A stretch of 64,000 bases of DNA, taken from positions 3,409,333-3,473,332 of the forward strand of contig NZ_LT745763.1 of NCBI RefSeq assembly GCF_900166595.1. Direction: 5' to 3'. A program made the position numbers and the translations under genes. Source of the stretch: Virgibacillus dokdonensis (GTDB lineage Bacteria > Bacillota > Bacilli > Bacillales > Amphibacillaceae). The notes under the pieces were generated by a model. It made no database searches, was not told the DNA's origin, and was given only the letters and a program-made list of their open reading frames with translations. Shown in pieces: positions 45,292 through 54,764 of this stretch; positions within the stretch are counted from its first letter, which is position 1, and each line of letters begins with the position of its first letter.

Positions 45292-46061
45292 ATACATCAA
45301 TTATAGAGCAAGTTAGGGAGGCCAATCCGTTAATTCACAATTTGACAAATGAAGTCGTGATGAATTTTACTGCTAATGGTTTACTAGCTTTTGGGGCTTC
45401 ACCGATTATGGCAAAAGCAACAGAAGAAGCAGAAGAAATGGCGTCCATTTCTAATGGTGTGCTTATAAATATTGGTACATCAACATTGACAGAGATACCA
45501 GCAATGAAGCTTGCTGGTAAAGCCGCCAACAAAAAAGACATCCCAGTAGTACTAGACCCTGTTGGCATTGGCGCCACATCATTTCGTAAAGATGTCGTTA
45601 AACAATTATTACAAGAAGTACAATTTACTGTTATTAAAGGAAATGCAGGCGAAATGGCTAAGCTAGTTGATATGCCATGGGAAGTAAAGGGGGTAGAATC
45701 TGTCGGAGATGGTGATGGAAAAGAGATTGCTAAAAAAGTAGCCAACATGTATCATACGACTGCTGTAGTAACAGGAGAGACGGACTATATTTGTAGTAAC
45801 AATGAAACGGTAATAGAAAACAGAAGCGGGCATGTCTATTTGGAAAAAATCACAGGTGCTGGTTGTTTGCTAGGCTCTATTATAGCAGCTTGTCTAGCTA
45901 CAAATGCGAAAGTAGAAGAACAGGCATTTGCAGCCGTACATTTTTATGGATTAGCAGCCGAGTATGCTGCTAATCAAGAGCATGTTCAAGGTTCTGGCAG
46001 CTTTCTTCCAGCCTTTATTGACGCATTGTCCAATGGAATAGATCAGCTTAACATCAAGTAA
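45288..46061 (+). CDS. thiM: Hydroxyethylthiazole kinase ThiM
   Basis: This 257-residue enzyme phosphorylates the thiazole alcohol in salvage. Marks are the N-terminal PLIHNLTNEVVMNFTANGLLA, the DPVGIGATSFR segment, KGNAGE and the TGAGCLLGSIIAA anion-hole region. Translation is coupled to thiD by ATGA. With ThiW it points to thiazole salvage as the purpose of this operon, since thiG and thiC are not present here. Confidence 0.93.
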   Translation: MNTSIIEQVREANPLIHNLTNEVVMNFTANGLLAFGASPIMAKATEEAEEMASISNGVLINIGTSTLTEIPAMKLAGKAANKKDIPVVLDPVGIGATSFRKDVVKQLLQEVQFTVIKGNAGEMAKLVDMPWEVKGVESVGDGDGKEIAKKVANMYHTTAVVTGETDYICSNNETVIENRSGHVYLEKITGAGCLLGSIIAACLATNAKVEEQAFAAVHFYGLAAEYAANQEHVQGSGSFLPAFIDALSNGIDQLNIK

Positions 46062-46110
46062 TATGTCTTTCGCAAGAGCTAAACGTTAAGTAAATAAGGA
46101 GGCTAGAAGC

Positions 46111-46728
46111 TTGCATTTACAAAAAGCTTTACGTAAATATTTCATCATGGGAAGCCAAAATTGTGATCGAGACCCGAAGCAAGTTTTAAAAGAAGCGATT
46201 CAGGCAGGTATTACAGCTTTTCAATATCGGGAAAAAGGATCTGGTGCTTTATCTGGCATACAAAAAACGTTATTAGGAAAAGAATTGCGCAATATCTGTC
46301 GCCAACATAACATTCCGTTTTTTATTAATGATGATGTAGAGTTAACAGCAGTTTTAGATACAGATGGCATACATGTCGGTCAAGATGATAAGCACGCAAA
46401 AGAATTGCGCCAACAGTTTCCAAATAAATGGATTGGTCTTTCTGTTTCCAACCTGGAAGAACTGCATGCCAGCCCGCTGGATTACGTCGACTATCTTGGC
46501 GTGGGCCCCATTTTCGCAACTTCTACAAAAGAAGATGCAAAGATGGCAGTAGGTACAGGCTTTATAACAGAAGTAAAACGGCTATACCCCAACATGCCAA
46601 TTGTTGGTATAGGCGGAATTAACACTGAAAATGCAGCAGCTGTTATGGAAGCAGGCGCTGATGGCGTTTCTGTTATATCGGCAGTTACTAAAGCTCCCGA
46701 TATACAAACAGCAGTCGCAAATCTATAA
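46111..46728 (+). CDS. thiE: Thiamine phosphate synthase ThiE
   Basis: This 205-residue TIM-barrel enzyme joins HMP diphosphate and thiazole phosphate. Marks are FIMGSQNC, the AFQYREKGSG loop, FFINDDVELTAVLDTDGIHVGQDD, GLSVSNLEE, YLGVGPIFATSTKEDA and VGIGGINTENA. The start is TTG 46111, nine bases after AAGGAGG. It is the last gene of the operon and is followed directly by repeats A and B. Confidence 0.93.
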   Translation: MHLQKALRKYFIMGSQNCDRDPKQVLKEAIQAGITAFQYREKGSGALSGIQKTLLGKELRNICRQHNIPFFINDDVELTAVLDTDGIHVGQDDKHAKELRQQFPNKWIGLSVSNLEELHASPLDYVDYLGVGPIFATSTKEDAKMAVGTGFITEVKRLYPNMPIVGIGGINTENAAAVMEAGADGVSVISAVTKAPDIQTAVANL

Positions 46729-46743
46729 AGGAAGCCAAACCAA

Positions 46744-46838
46744 TTAGATAAACTTGGCTTGTCGCCAAGTCTTATGGCGAATGGCATAGTTTTTCTTATA
46801 CTATAAACATTTAAACTTTTATACTTTCCTATAGTGGA
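46744..46838 (+). repeat. Repeat family A, copy 8
   Basis: It has a perfect left hairpin ACTTGGC-TTGTC-GCCAAGT, then CTTATGGCGAATGGCATAG and GTTTTTCTTATACTATAAAC, with CTTTCCTATAGTG at the right. It lies 16 bases behind thiE and runs straight into repeat B copy 3. Confidence 0.9.
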
Positions 46839-47060
46839 ACAAAGGATCGGGGCGCCCGGTTAGCAACGTAGCGACTGGAACGAAGCAAACGAAAGTTCTA
46901 AGAATCATGCTGCTGCAACAGGAGTATGCCGGCGCCCTCCGGCAAGCCCATCATTAGTCGGACTTCCTATTTAGTACGAACCGATGACGACTTAGCTTCG
47001 GGCAATGGAGTGAAGTCGCCTAGTTGCTGGGCGCTTGCGCCAGACGTGGCTAAATAACTT
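46836..47060 (+). repeat. Repeat family B, copy 3
   Basis: This is a full copy. It has GGAACAAAGGATCGGGGCGCCC, GGTTAGCAACGTAGCGACTGG, GCAACAGGAGTATGCCGG-CGCCCT-CCGGCA (perfect stem), ACGAACCGATGACGACTTAGC, GTGAAGTCGCCTAGTTGCTGG and a right end in GACGTGGCTAAATAAC. Confidence 0.88.
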
Positions 47061-47106
47061 AGTAAGTTTATCCACAGCTGCAAGATTTTCTAATCTCCTT
47101 GACAAT

Positions 47107-47142
47107 AAAAAAACAGCAGCGTTTTGATTCTACTGTTTTTTT
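47107..47142 (+). terminator. Terminator beyond the thiamine operon repeats
   Basis: AAAAAAACAG (47107-47116) and CTGTTTTTTT (47133-47142) pair perfectly and the loop arms CAG/CTA add more. It lies 380 bases after thiE, on the far side of repeats A and B, suggesting the repeats were inserted between gene and terminator. Confidence 0.7.
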
Positions 47143-47155
47143 ATTGGTTTAAGGT

Positions 47156-47296
47156 GTAGCAACTCGTCCATCATTGTGAACTTCAGCGTCTCATTGGGAA
47201 CTTCGAATAACTAGCTTGTGAACTTCAGCGACTTTTCATGAAACTCAAGCGAAATTAGATGAACTTCAGCGACTTTACATATTTCTACAGTCTCAG
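47156..47296 (+). repeat. Repeat family C, copy 1
   Basis: Internal periodic units read GTGAACTTCAGCGTCTC, GGGAACTTCGAATAACTAG, GTGAACTTCAGCGACTT, GAAACTCAAGCG and GATGAACTTCAGCGACTT. Spacing is about 20-24 bases. The same array recurs at 57.5 kb. Confidence 0.8.
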
Positions 47297-47343
47297 CGGG
47301 CCATGCGCTCCCACACTGAGGCTTTATCTGTCATTAGGAAGCT

Positions 47344-48072
47344 TTAACGATGATCTGCGTAAATTGCCATGGCATCACGCATAAAAATGGCTAATCCTTC
47401 CCCAAATTGATCCATATTTCTCTGAAAACGTTCGTCTTCTACATACATTTTTCCTAAGCCTTTAAAAGCGTCGTAAGAATAGGTTCCTATATGATTTAAC
47501 AGTTGATACCATTCTCCAATTCGCTGTTGTGCAATGTCTGAAGCAGGATCTTCATTACGAATCTCTGCCAGCCTGCGATACAAATCGTTCATGATTTGTT
47601 GCAAGTTTTCTTCGTCCTTTAATTGTTTAATCTTGGCATTTGCTTTGTCAACAGCTTCATTCCCCCAACGCTCACGCGCTTCTTGCTCGTAAGGGTTGTT
47701 ACTAAAATCAAAGCCTGCAAAGCGTTCCTTGTTGCTCATGTTCATTTCCCCTTTCGTATGTTGAATCGTTTTTTGAATCGTTTCTAGCATCGTATCAATT
47801 TGGCTTCGTTTAGCAAGCAATCGTTCGCGATGCTTTTCTAACGCTTCAACTTGATCAAAGATAGGATTATCTAAAATGGCTTTTATTTTTTTCAAAGGAA
47901 AGCCAACTTCTTTATAAAATAAAATTTGCTGTAGCCGTTCCAATTCATCATCTGTATAAATGCGATAACCTGCTTCGGTTGTATGTTCCGGCTTTAGCAA
48001 ACCAATGGCATCATAATGATGAAGCGTACGGATGCTAACACCAACTAAACCAGCAACTTCCTTTACTTGCAA
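47344..48072 (-). CDS. MerR-family regulator with TipAS-like effector domain
   Basis: The protein has 242 residues from the TTG at 48072, eight bases after GGGAGGG; a longer frame to 48114 is less likely. The N-terminal winged helix is QVKEVAGLVGVSIRTLHHYDAIGLLKPEH, and the ALEKHRERLLAKRSQIDTML coiled coil follows. The C-terminal half (about residues 120-240; ERFAGFDFSNNPYEQEARERWG, DAFKGLGKMYVEDERF) is a TipAS domain, which in TipA binds thiopeptide antibiotics and other drugs. An MFS pump gene lies just upstream in the same direction, an apt partner. Confidence 0.87.
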   Translation of the reverse strand: MQVKEVAGLVGVSIRTLHHYDAIGLLKPEHTTEAGYRIYTDDELERLQQILFYKEVGFPLKKIKAILDNPIFDQVEALEKHRERLLAKRSQIDTMLETIQKTIQHTKGEMNMSNKERFAGFDFSNNPYEQEARERWGNEAVDKANAKIKQLKDEENLQQIMNDLYRRLAEIRNEDPASDIAQQRIGEWYQLLNHIGTYSYDAFKGLGKMYVEDERFQRNMDQFGEGLAIFMRDAMAIYADHR

Positions 48073-48206
48073 CCTATATCCCTCCCTAATTTTTTTAATA
48101 GTAAAAGCTGTCATTTTCCTTGTATTATAATCCCTAAACCCTATAGAAAAAGCATAAACGATAACGTTACGTTAGAGTCAATACCTTCTAGCAACGCTTT
48201 TCTAAT

Positions 48207-49706
48207 TTAATTCTCATTACTCTGTTTCTCAGGATTTCCTTGTTGCTTTACGTCACTAAACTGTTCACTTGGAACTGCTCGATAAACCAAAAATGCTAAG
48301 ATAACCGCAATGATCGAAATAGCAAATGCAATAAAATAAACAAACTCTACTCCTATAATCATTGCCTCATTTATTGTTTCGGGATCATTTGGAGCTGCCG
48401 ATTGACTTAGATAAAGGCTTTGCCTAGCATTTAACATACTAATAAAAACAGAAACACCGACAGCCCCCGCTACGGGCTGAAGTGTTGCCATCACAGACGT
48501 CCCATGTGGATACAACCGTTTCGGTAACTGGTTTAATCCATTTGTTTCTGCTGGCATCATAATGGCAGAAACAGTGAGCATTAAAATAATATAAGCAACA
48601 ATAATCATCCATGCTTCTGTATTTTCGTTTAATCTACTTAACAAGAACATCGTACTACTTAAAATAATCGTCGCAGGAATCATCATGACACGTGGTCCAA
48701 ATTTATCAAATAAATGTCCCATCACAGGAGACATGACGCCATTAATGAGACTACCAGGCAATAATAGCATTCCTGCCTTAGCTGCAGTAAACGCTAAAGC
48801 TCCCTGCATAAAAATAGGTAAGATTATTTCTGAAGAAAACATCATCATAATAATAATTAAAAACATCAGCATCCCGTGCGTAAACATCGGATATTTAAAT
48901 ACTCGAAGATCCAAAACAGGTTCCTTTAACTTAAATTGTCTAAAAGAAAAGATGGTAATTCCCAACACACCGATAACGATGAAACTGTACACACTTGGGT
49001 TAAGGAATCCTTTTTCTCCACCTGCACTAAATCCATATATAAGTGTTCCAAAGCCTATCGTAGAAAAAACGAGCGAAAGAATATCCACTTTTGGTTTTGT
49101 AGTTTCTGAAACATTTACCAAATATTTATAAGCAAATGCTATAGAAAACAAGGTAAACGGTATAACCGTAATAAATAGAAAACGCCATCCTAAATATTCC
49201 ACAATCACGCCGGATAAGGTAGGGCCAATTGCAGGTGCGAACATAATGACAAGACCTACCGTCCCCATCACTTTCCCTCTTCGATGTGGGGGAAAAATGA
49301 GCAGAAACACATTAAAAATAATTGGCATCAATAAACCAGTACCCACAGCTTGAATTAATCTACCTGTAAGTAATATGGGAAATGACGGTGCGAAAGCGGC
49401 AATAGTTGTACCCGCTGTAAATACAATCATTGTCCCTAAAAATAATTGCCTTGTTGTAAACCATTGTAGTAAAACAGCAGAAGCAGGTATAACAATGCCC
49501 ATCACAAGAAGAAATCCTGTCGCCATCCATTGCACCGTTGTCAAAGACACTTGGAACTCTTTCATTAATGTCGTAAGGGCAATATTAAGTAATGTTTCAT
49601 TAAGAATAGCAAAGAATGCACCAATAATTAATGACAGCATAATTGGCATTACTTTAAAATTCGGATCATCCGCTAAATATTCGTACTCTGTGTTTGTTGA
49701 ACGCAT
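48207..49706 (-). CDS. MFS multidrug efflux transporter (DHA2, EmrB/LmrB-like)
   Basis: This 499-residue protein has fourteen membrane segments. Marks are LNETLLNIALTTLMKEFQVS at helix 1, QWMATGFLLVMGIVIP, GRLIQAVGTGLLMPIIFN and the antiporter motif GLVIMFAPAIGPTLSGVIVEYLGWRFLF. The family exports drugs with protons. The start ATG follows GAGGAAGG. A MerR/TipAS-like regulator gene lies 134 bases downstream on the same strand and may control it. The substrate is not known. Confidence 0.88.
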   Translation of the reverse strand: MRSTNTEYEYLADDPNFKVMPIMLSLIIGAFFAILNETLLNIALTTLMKEFQVSLTTVQWMATGFLLVMGIVIPASAVLLQWFTTRQLFLGTMIVFTAGTTIAAFAPSFPILLTGRLIQAVGTGLLMPIIFNVFLLIFPPHRRGKVMGTVGLVIMFAPAIGPTLSGVIVEYLGWRFLFITVIPFTLFSIAFAYKYLVNVSETTKPKVDILSLVFSTIGFGTLIYGFSAGGEKGFLNPSVYSFIVIGVLGITIFSFRQFKLKEPVLDLRVFKYPMFTHGMLMFLIIIMMMFSSEIILPIFMQGALAFTAAKAGMLLLPGSLINGVMSPVMGHLFDKFGPRVMMIPATIILSSTMFLLSRLNENTEAWMIIVAYIILMLTVSAIMMPAETNGLNQLPKRLYPHGTSVMATLQPVAGAVGVSVFISMLNARQSLYLSQSAAPNDPETINEAMIIGVEFVYFIAFAISIIAVILAFLVYRAVPSEQFSDVKQQGNPEKQSNEN

Positions 49707-49737
49707 TATAAAATTCCTTCCTCGTTGTAAATTATTC

Positions 49738-49857
49738 TTTTTTATACTATAGGAAAGTATAAAGTTTTAAGGCTTAGAGTATAAGAAAAACTTGGTTAAT
49801 TGCGAAAGGCTTATGGTGAAAGCTATCATTAAACTCCAAAATTTATACTTTCTAATG
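49738..49857. repeat. Repeat family A, copy 9 (inverted composite)
   Basis: The first half (49738-49783) is the family's right end on the minus strand (TATACTATAGGAAAGTATAAAG, then TTAAGG, TATAAGAAAAAC). The second half (49780-49857) is a left part in plus orientation with CTTATGGTGAAAGCTATCAT. It looks like two partial copies joined head to head, just upstream of the MFS gene. Confidence 0.65.
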
Positions 49858-50119
49858 TACATGAGTAAATCTAACAATCAGTAGAGTTTTCTTTCATTCC
49901 TCCACTGATTGTCACATGAACAAATCCATTTTATTTGCTTACAAAGTAAGATAATCCTATCACCACTTATTTTTATTAGCAAGCATAAGTTTTTCATGTA
50001 AATTTTTTTTAAAACAGCGAGCTATTTAGGACAGTGCGCCCATTTGTCGGAAATGAATAACAGGTAAGGCAGTTGACCCATATAGTAAACTAGACGACTC
50101 ATTTATAGGAGGAAAATGT

Positions 50120-50629
50120 ATGTACCCATATGACTATCATTATGATCCGAGCTTGGATCAGGAACGCGTTTTTCCTTTTTCCACGTTAGGAAATATGTTT
50201 TTTGGGCCAGGGCAGTCAAGCGGCACTTTTGGCCCTCCAGGGTTTCCGCCCGGTCCTCCACCTGGATTTCCTACAGGGCCAAGCGGTGGAGGTGGAATGC
50301 CAGGTTTTCCAGGTGCACCGACCAGCGGATTTCCACCTTTTCCGGGAAACCAAGGTGGTGGACCTTCAGGGCCCGGAAATCAACCACCAAGCTCTCCACC
50401 CCCGGCCTTCACACCGCAAAAATCACAAGTACAAACTTTCGCGGTTGACCCAGGAGGCATTCGTAATTGTTTATTTCGCTACACGTATATTTGGTTAAGA
50501 AGAGACGCTTTCTGGTTCTACCCTACATTCGTCGGACGAAATTCTATTGCCGGATACCGCTGGACCGGTTTCAATTGGGTTTACTTTGGCATCGACCTTA
50601 ATCGAATCCAATCATTCCAATGCTTTTAG
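50120..50629 (+). CDS. Gly/Pro-rich protein with conserved aromatic C-terminal domain
   Basis: This 169-residue protein has three parts. Residues 1-28 are YPYDYHYDPSLDQERVFPFS. Residues 29-100 are collagen-like, dominated by Gly, Pro, Phe and Ser, with many PGFP and PPG units. Residues about 110-169 are aromatic and basic (GGIRNCLFRYTYIWLRRDAFWFYP, then RNSIAGYRWTGFNWVYFGIDL) and end IQSFQCF. I recall this C-terminal module from other Bacillaceae proteins of unknown function, sometimes with the same kind of variable Pro/Gly head. The ATG follows ATAGGAGG. No signal peptide is seen. A surface or spore-layer role is a guess. Confidence 0.75.
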   Translation: MYPYDYHYDPSLDQERVFPFSTLGNMFFGPGQSSGTFGPPGFPPGPPPGFPTGPSGGGGMPGFPGAPTSGFPPFPGNQGGGPSGPGNQPPSSPPPAFTPQKSQVQTFAVDPGGIRNCLFRYTYIWLRRDAFWFYPTFVGRNSIAGYRWTGFNWVYFGIDLNRIQSFQCF

Positions 50630-50659
50630 ATTCATCATCTTACACCGTTTAGCAAAACT

Positions 50660-50752
50660 CGAATTCTCATCCATTCTTTATAGCGATATAATACCGTTTT
50701 GCTGCACAATAAACCCTACCTAACATTTTTACTTTCCCATAGTAGAGAAAAC
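50660..50752 (+). repeat. Repeat family A, copy 10 (very degenerate)
   Basis: Only the right part is recognisable: ATAAACC...ACTTTCCCATAGTAGAG. It lies between the Gly/Pro-rich gene and its terminator. Confidence 0.4.
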
Positions 50753-50755
50753 AAA

Positions 50756-50799
50756 AAACAGGAGCCGATTTAGATTTAACCTCTAATCGTCTCCTGTTT
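50756..50799. terminator. Terminator after the Gly/Pro-rich gene
   Basis: AAACAGGAG (50756-50764) pairs with CTCCTGTTT (50791-50799), extended inside by CGATT-AGA/TCT-AATCG. The stem is strong. It lies 127 bases after the stop, again beyond a repeat copy. Confidence 0.8.
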
Positions 50800-50968
50800 A
50801 GTTATTTATCATATAAAGTGCTGTGAGACTTCCAAATAGAAATATAAGTTGAATAGGCCTAATGTTATCTACTTCATTTGTTATTGAAGATTACTATCTA
50901 CTCTTATATTGACTGCACAATTAAAACTGGTAAAATGTTAAAAATACTATTCTCTAAGGAGGGTTTAG

Positions 50969-51436
50969 ATGAAAATTCATTTTTACGATAACAAATTCAA
51001 AAATGCGATTGATAATTATGAATTAACCGAAGAACAACTTCGCTATACTAAACACCCAAAAGATTGTATACAATTAGTAAACGAGGATCTCAATCGTTAT
51101 TCAATAGTAGCAATGGAAGGAAATAAACTTGTAATTTTTTTTGTCTTACATAAAAATGACGGGGTAAAACCATATTCAAATAATAATAAATCCATCTTAT
51201 TAAGATCATTTTCAACTGATTTCCGTTTCCAAGGCAGAGGCTATGCTAAAAATGCATTAATTATTTTACCTAAGTTTGTTAAAGAGAATTTCACACAAAC
51301 GAATGCGATTGTCTTAGCTGTTAATAGTACCAATAAGGTAGCATTAAGATTATACAAAAAATGCGGATTTGTTGATGAAGGAGTTCGAGAAATGGGGCCA
51401 AAAGGGGAACTAATAATAATGAATTACTATTTATAA
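50969..51436 (+). CDS. GNAT family N-acetyltransferase
   Basis: This 155-residue protein has the acetyl-CoA site in STDFRFQGRGYAKNALIIL (Q/RxxGxG/A motif, about residues 87-105) and the usual end VNSTNKVALRLYKKCGFVDEGVREM. The N-terminal half has IQLVNEDLNRYSIVAMEGNKLVIFFVLH. The ATG follows CTAAGGAGGG. The acceptor substrate cannot be told. It stands alone and is followed by repeat B copy 4. Confidence 0.85.
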   Translation: MKIHFYDNKFKNAIDNYELTEEQLRYTKHPKDCIQLVNEDLNRYSIVAMEGNKLVIFFVLHKNDGVKPYSNNNKSILLRSFSTDFRFQGRGYAKNALIILPKFVKENFTQTNAIVLAVNSTNKVALRLYKKCGFVDEGVREMGPKGELIIMNYYL

Positions 51437-51503
51437 TCCAAAAGCAAATTAGCGTATAGATTGAAAAACAATACCTTCATTCCAGAGGTCATAGCCTTGA
51501 GCT

Positions 51504-51712
51504 AGAACAAAGGATTAGTGCGCTCATTTAGCAACGTAGACTAGAGCGAATTAACTAAAGTTTTAGGAATCATGCTCCTGCAACAGGAGTATGCCAGCGC
51601 CCTCCGGCAAGTCCGTCTTTCGTCGTTCCTCTTAGACACGAACGGATGATCTTTAAGGCGATTCATGATTTCGCCTAGTCGTTGGGAGATGGAGCCACAC
51701 GTGGCTATTACC
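51504..51712 (+). repeat. Repeat family B, copy 4
   Basis: It starts AGAACAAAGGATTAGTGCGCTC and has TTTAGCAACGTAGACTAGAGCG, CTCCTG-CAA-CAGGAG (perfect stem), GCGCCCTCCGGCAAGTCC, GGCGATTCATGATTTCGCC and GGAGCCACACGTGGC. Confidence 0.85.
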
Positions 51713-51741
51713 CTTCTCACTCAACATTACCTTATTAGTGA

Positions 51742-51786
51742 GATCAACTTGCCATCAAGTTCTATGATAAAAGCTGTCATTTCTCT
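51742..51786 (+). repeat. Repeat family A fragment (copy 14)
   Basis: CAACTTGCCATCAAGTTCTATGAT and AAAAGCTGTCATT match the left hairpin and the following CTTATGG...AAAGCTGT part. No right end. It is adjacent to repeat B copy 4. Confidence 0.5.
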
Positions 51787-51807
51787 CCCCCTTACCTTCT
51801 AACTAAA

Positions 51808-51840
51808 CAACCCGTGGGGGCTTTCATCCTCCGCGGGTTG
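51808..51840 (-). terminator. Terminator of the lut operon
   Basis: CAACCCGTGGGGG (51808-51820) and CCTCCGCGGGTTG (51828-51840) form a strong G/C stem 18 bases after the lutC stop. On the minus strand it is followed by TTTAGTT. Confidence 0.75.
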
Positions 51841-51857
51841 AAAATTCTCTTTATCTT

Positions 51858-52562
51858 TTAATCATCAACGACAATATAAGTAGCTTGTACGGGACCGTGT
51901 ACACCAACAATTAAATTCATTTCAATATCTGCACTATTACTTGGCCCAGATACGAAGCTAACACAAGATGGCGTAACCTCCCCTTTTTCCACAGATGTGT
52001 GTAGTTGCTGAGCAGCTTGGGTCATTCTAGGTACAATGGTACTTTTTGGGATAATTGCAATAAAGCTTTTTGGTAATAAACTAATTGAGCGCCCATTATC
52101 TTTATGATTAAATAAGGTCACTGTCGCTGATTCAGCTAAAGTGATATCACTAAATGAGATACCAATATCAGCTCGTTCCGCAATCTGCTGATTTTCTTCA
52201 CCGAGCTGCGCATCCCAAATATGCACTTCTATTTCTTCACCGAGCTGTTCATACAATGGTTCTAACCCATAAGTAGTATTTCGCTCATCATGAGCTGCAA
52301 TAATCGTTTTGCCTTCATACCGCTCGATCGCCTCTAATAAAGCTTTCGGCAACTGCGCTGTATTTACTTCTACAACATCTGTATGGATTGCTTTACATTG
52401 CTTTTTTAATACCGCTATAAGTTCTTCTTTGGAGTAGCCTGCCAACACACGATCTTGCGGACGGACACTCCATGTTGGGCCCTCTACTCCTGATATGCGA
52501 CGTGGCCGACCTAAATGGGCAGCTACATTACTTAAAAATGCATCTTGATTATGAATGGTCAT
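51858..52562 (-). CDS. lutC: Lactate utilization protein LutC
   Basis: This 234-residue LUD-domain protein, LutC/YkgG type, contains [36 protein letters not shown], the [21 protein letters not shown] segment and the conserved end [20 protein letters not shown]. It is the third subunit of the LutABC L-lactate dehydrogenase system, which oxidises L-lactate to pyruvate. It overlaps lutB by 14 bases and is followed by a terminator. Confidence 0.92.
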   Translation of the reverse strand: MTIHNQDAFLSNVAAHLGRPRRISGVEGPTWSVRPQDRVLAGYSKEELIAVLKKQCKAIHTDVVEVNTAQLPKALLEAIERYEGKTIIAAHDERNTTYGLEPLYEQLGEEIEVHIWDAQLGEENQQIAERADIGISFSDITLAESATVTLFNHKDNGRSISLLPKSFIAIIPKSTIVPRMTQAAQQLHTSVEKGEVTPSCVSFVSGPSNSADIEMNLIVGVHGPVQATYIVVDD

Positions 52563-53985
52563 GATTTATTTCCCCCTTCTTCCGTTCTTTCCACCAAGCA
52601 CGGAAGGATTGTTTCGCTGGTGCCGGAAAATCTCTCACATTCGTCCACCCTTTTAGAGGACCTGGGCCATTTTTAATTGTGTCTTCTTTTGTCCACGGCT
52701 TTAAAGCTGTTCTTGCCAATTTCGTACTTAATTTATACGCTGCAGGAGTCGAAGCCCATTGAGCAAATCCTTTCATCATTATTTTTTCCGTTACGGGTGA
52801 TTTTTTCTCCTTTTCTACAATAATTTGTCGATGGCGAATCAACTGTTCATGTAATGGAATTTTCACCGGGCAAGCCTCTGTACAGGCAGCACAAAGAGAT
52901 GAGGCATAGGGTAATTCTTTATGATCCTCATATCCATCCAATAATGGGGTTAACACAGCACCAATCGGCCCTGGATAGATAGAGTTATAAGCATGCCCAC
53001 CAACATGTCTATAGACAGGACATACATTGATACATGCGGCGCAGCGAATACAATGTAAAGCAGATTGAAATTCTGTGCCTAGTATTTTAGAACGCCCATT
53101 ATCAACAATGACCAAATGATAATCTTCCGGTCCGTCAATTTCCCCTTCTAGCCTAGCGCCAGTATAAGATGTCACATAGCTGGTTAATTTCTGTCCAACA
53201 GCTGCTCTCGTCAATAAACTTACTAACACTTCCATGTCTTCCCATGTAGGGACAATGCGTTCCATTCCCATGACGGTTATTTGCGTATCAGGCAAAGCAG
53301 TAACCATACGTGCATTTCCTTCATTCGTAACTAGCGTAATCGCACCAGATTCGGCTACGGCAAAATTACACCCTGTAATACCAACATCTGCGGAAAGGAA
53401 ATCTTTTCGTAGTTGTTCCCGGGCAAAAGCTGCTAGTTCTTCAGGAGAATCAGATCCCTTATACCCTCTTTTTTCCGCAAACGTCTTCCGGATTTGCGCT
53501 TTATTCTTATGCAAAGCTGGTGTAACAATATGGGAAGGTGGATCTTCATCAAGTTGTAAAATCCATTCCCCTAAATCCGATTCCACAACTTCCGCTCCCA
53601 TTTTTTCTAGTTGCTGATTTAAACCGATTTCTTCTGTTACCATCGATTTGGATTTAACAATCTTTTTAGCGTTTTTTTCGGTAATCACTTTTTCAATATA
53701 GGCATTTGCTTCCTCTGCTGTAGAAGCAAAGTAGACACTTCCACCACGTTTAGCTACTTGCTCACTTAACTGCTGTAAATAGTAATCGAGATTTTCTAAT
53801 GTATGTGTACGAATTTCCGATCCTAGCTGTCGCCAATCTTCCCAATCACCAAGTTCTGCCGCTTGCGTGATACGTCCGTTTCTAAATCGACCTTGCGCAG
53901 AAGATACAGCCTCTCTCATGAAATCATTCTCTATGCCTGTTTCAATACGCTCTTGATATGACCTATCTCCGAGTTTAATACTCAT
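52549..53985 (-). CDS. lutB: Lactate utilization iron-sulfur protein LutB
   Basis: This 478-residue protein has an N-terminal LUD domain ([26 protein letters not shown]) and two ferredoxin-type clusters. The first is [19 protein letters not shown] and the second [18 protein letters not shown]. The start ATG overlaps lutA by four bases. It passes electrons from lactate oxidation toward the respiratory chain with LutA and LutC. Confidence 0.94.
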   Translation of the reverse strand: MSIKLGDRSYQERIETGIENDFMREAVSSAQGRFRNGRITQAAELGDWEDWRQLGSEIRTHTLENLDYYLQQLSEQVAKRGGSVYFASTAEEANAYIEKVITEKNAKKIVKSKSMVTEEIGLNQQLEKMGAEVVESDLGEWILQLDEDPPSHIVTPALHKNKAQIRKTFAEKRGYKGSDSPEELAAFAREQLRKDFLSADVGITGCNFAVAESGAITLVTNEGNARMVTALPDTQITVMGMERIVPTWEDMEVLVSLLTRAAVGQKLTSYVTSYTGARLEGEIDGPEDYHLVIVDNGRSKILGTEFQSALHCIRCAACINVCPVYRHVGGHAYNSIYPGPIGAVLTPLLDGYEDHKELPYASSLCAACTEACPVKIPLHEQLIRHRQIIVEKEKKSPVTEKIMMKGFAQWASTPAAYKLSTKLARTALKPWTKEDTIKNGPGPLKGWTNVRDFPAPAKQSFRAWWKERKKGEINHDHS

Positions 53986-54719
53986 GCAATCCCCCCGCCT
54001 TGTTCGTGAGAATTCAAAATTTCCGTAATGTGAACAACTTTTACGTTCTTTCCTTCTCGTCTCATCCTACCACCAATGTTCATTAAACAGCCCATATCAG
54101 CGCCAACTAGATATTCTGCTTTCGTCTCAGAAACATGCTGTGATTTTTCTTTTACCATTTCCTGTGAGATTTCTGGATTTTTCACCGCAAACGTTCCCCC
54201 AAACCCGCAGCAATCTTCCTTTACAGGTAATTCGATAAACTCCATTCCCTTCACATGCCGTAAAAGAGTTTGCGGTGCATCCTTCACACCAAGAATACGT
54301 GTCATATGACACGATGGATGATAAGTAACCCGACCTTTAAATGTCGCTCCAAGATCTGTTACGCCTAAAACCTCCACTAAAAACTGTGTGATTTCATAGC
54401 TTTTATTTGCCAAATCAACAGCAGCTTCTTGCCACTCTGGATCATCTTTGAAAATAGCAGGGTACTCTTTTAACATACCGACACATGAGCCTGATGGACC
54501 TACCACATACTCAGAATCTTGAAAAGCTTGCATCATTTGTTTCATCGCTTGCTTCGCTTCTTTTACATACCCGCTATTATATGCTGGCTGGCCACAGCAA
54601 GTTTGCGCTGCGGGAAAATCCACCTCACAGCCGACACGTTCAAGAATTCCCACTGTATTTTTGCCGACATCGGAAAAAATGATGTCACTGACACATGTAA
54701 TAAATAATGAAACCTTCAT
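53982..54719 (-). CDS. lutA: Lactate utilization protein LutA
   Basis: The protein has 245 residues from ATG 54719 after GGGGTGA; the GTG nine bases upstream is less likely. It carries two CCG domains with [11 protein letters not shown] (about residue 42) and [16 protein letters not shown] (about 170), typical of heterodisulfide-reductase-like subunits that bind iron-sulfur clusters. It is the first subunit gene of lutABC. Confidence 0.93.
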   Translation of the reverse strand: MKVSLFITCVSDIIFSDVGKNTVGILERVGCEVDFPAAQTCCGQPAYNSGYVKEAKQAMKQMMQAFQDSEYVVGPSGSCVGMLKEYPAIFKDDPEWQEAAVDLANKSYEITQFLVEVLGVTDLGATFKGRVTYHPSCHMTRILGVKDAPQTLLRHVKGMEFIELPVKEDCCGFGGTFAVKNPEISQEMVKEKSQHVSETKAEYLVGADMGCLMNIGGRMRREGKNVKVVHITEILNSHEQGGGIA

Positions 54720-54764
54720 TACGTTCACCCCATTTTTCTATCTGTAGCGGGCAGATAATCATAC

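Noticed and set aside
47156..47296. CRISPR array
   Set aside because: Units are uneven, imperfect and separated by only a few bases; no spacers of equal size and no cas genes.
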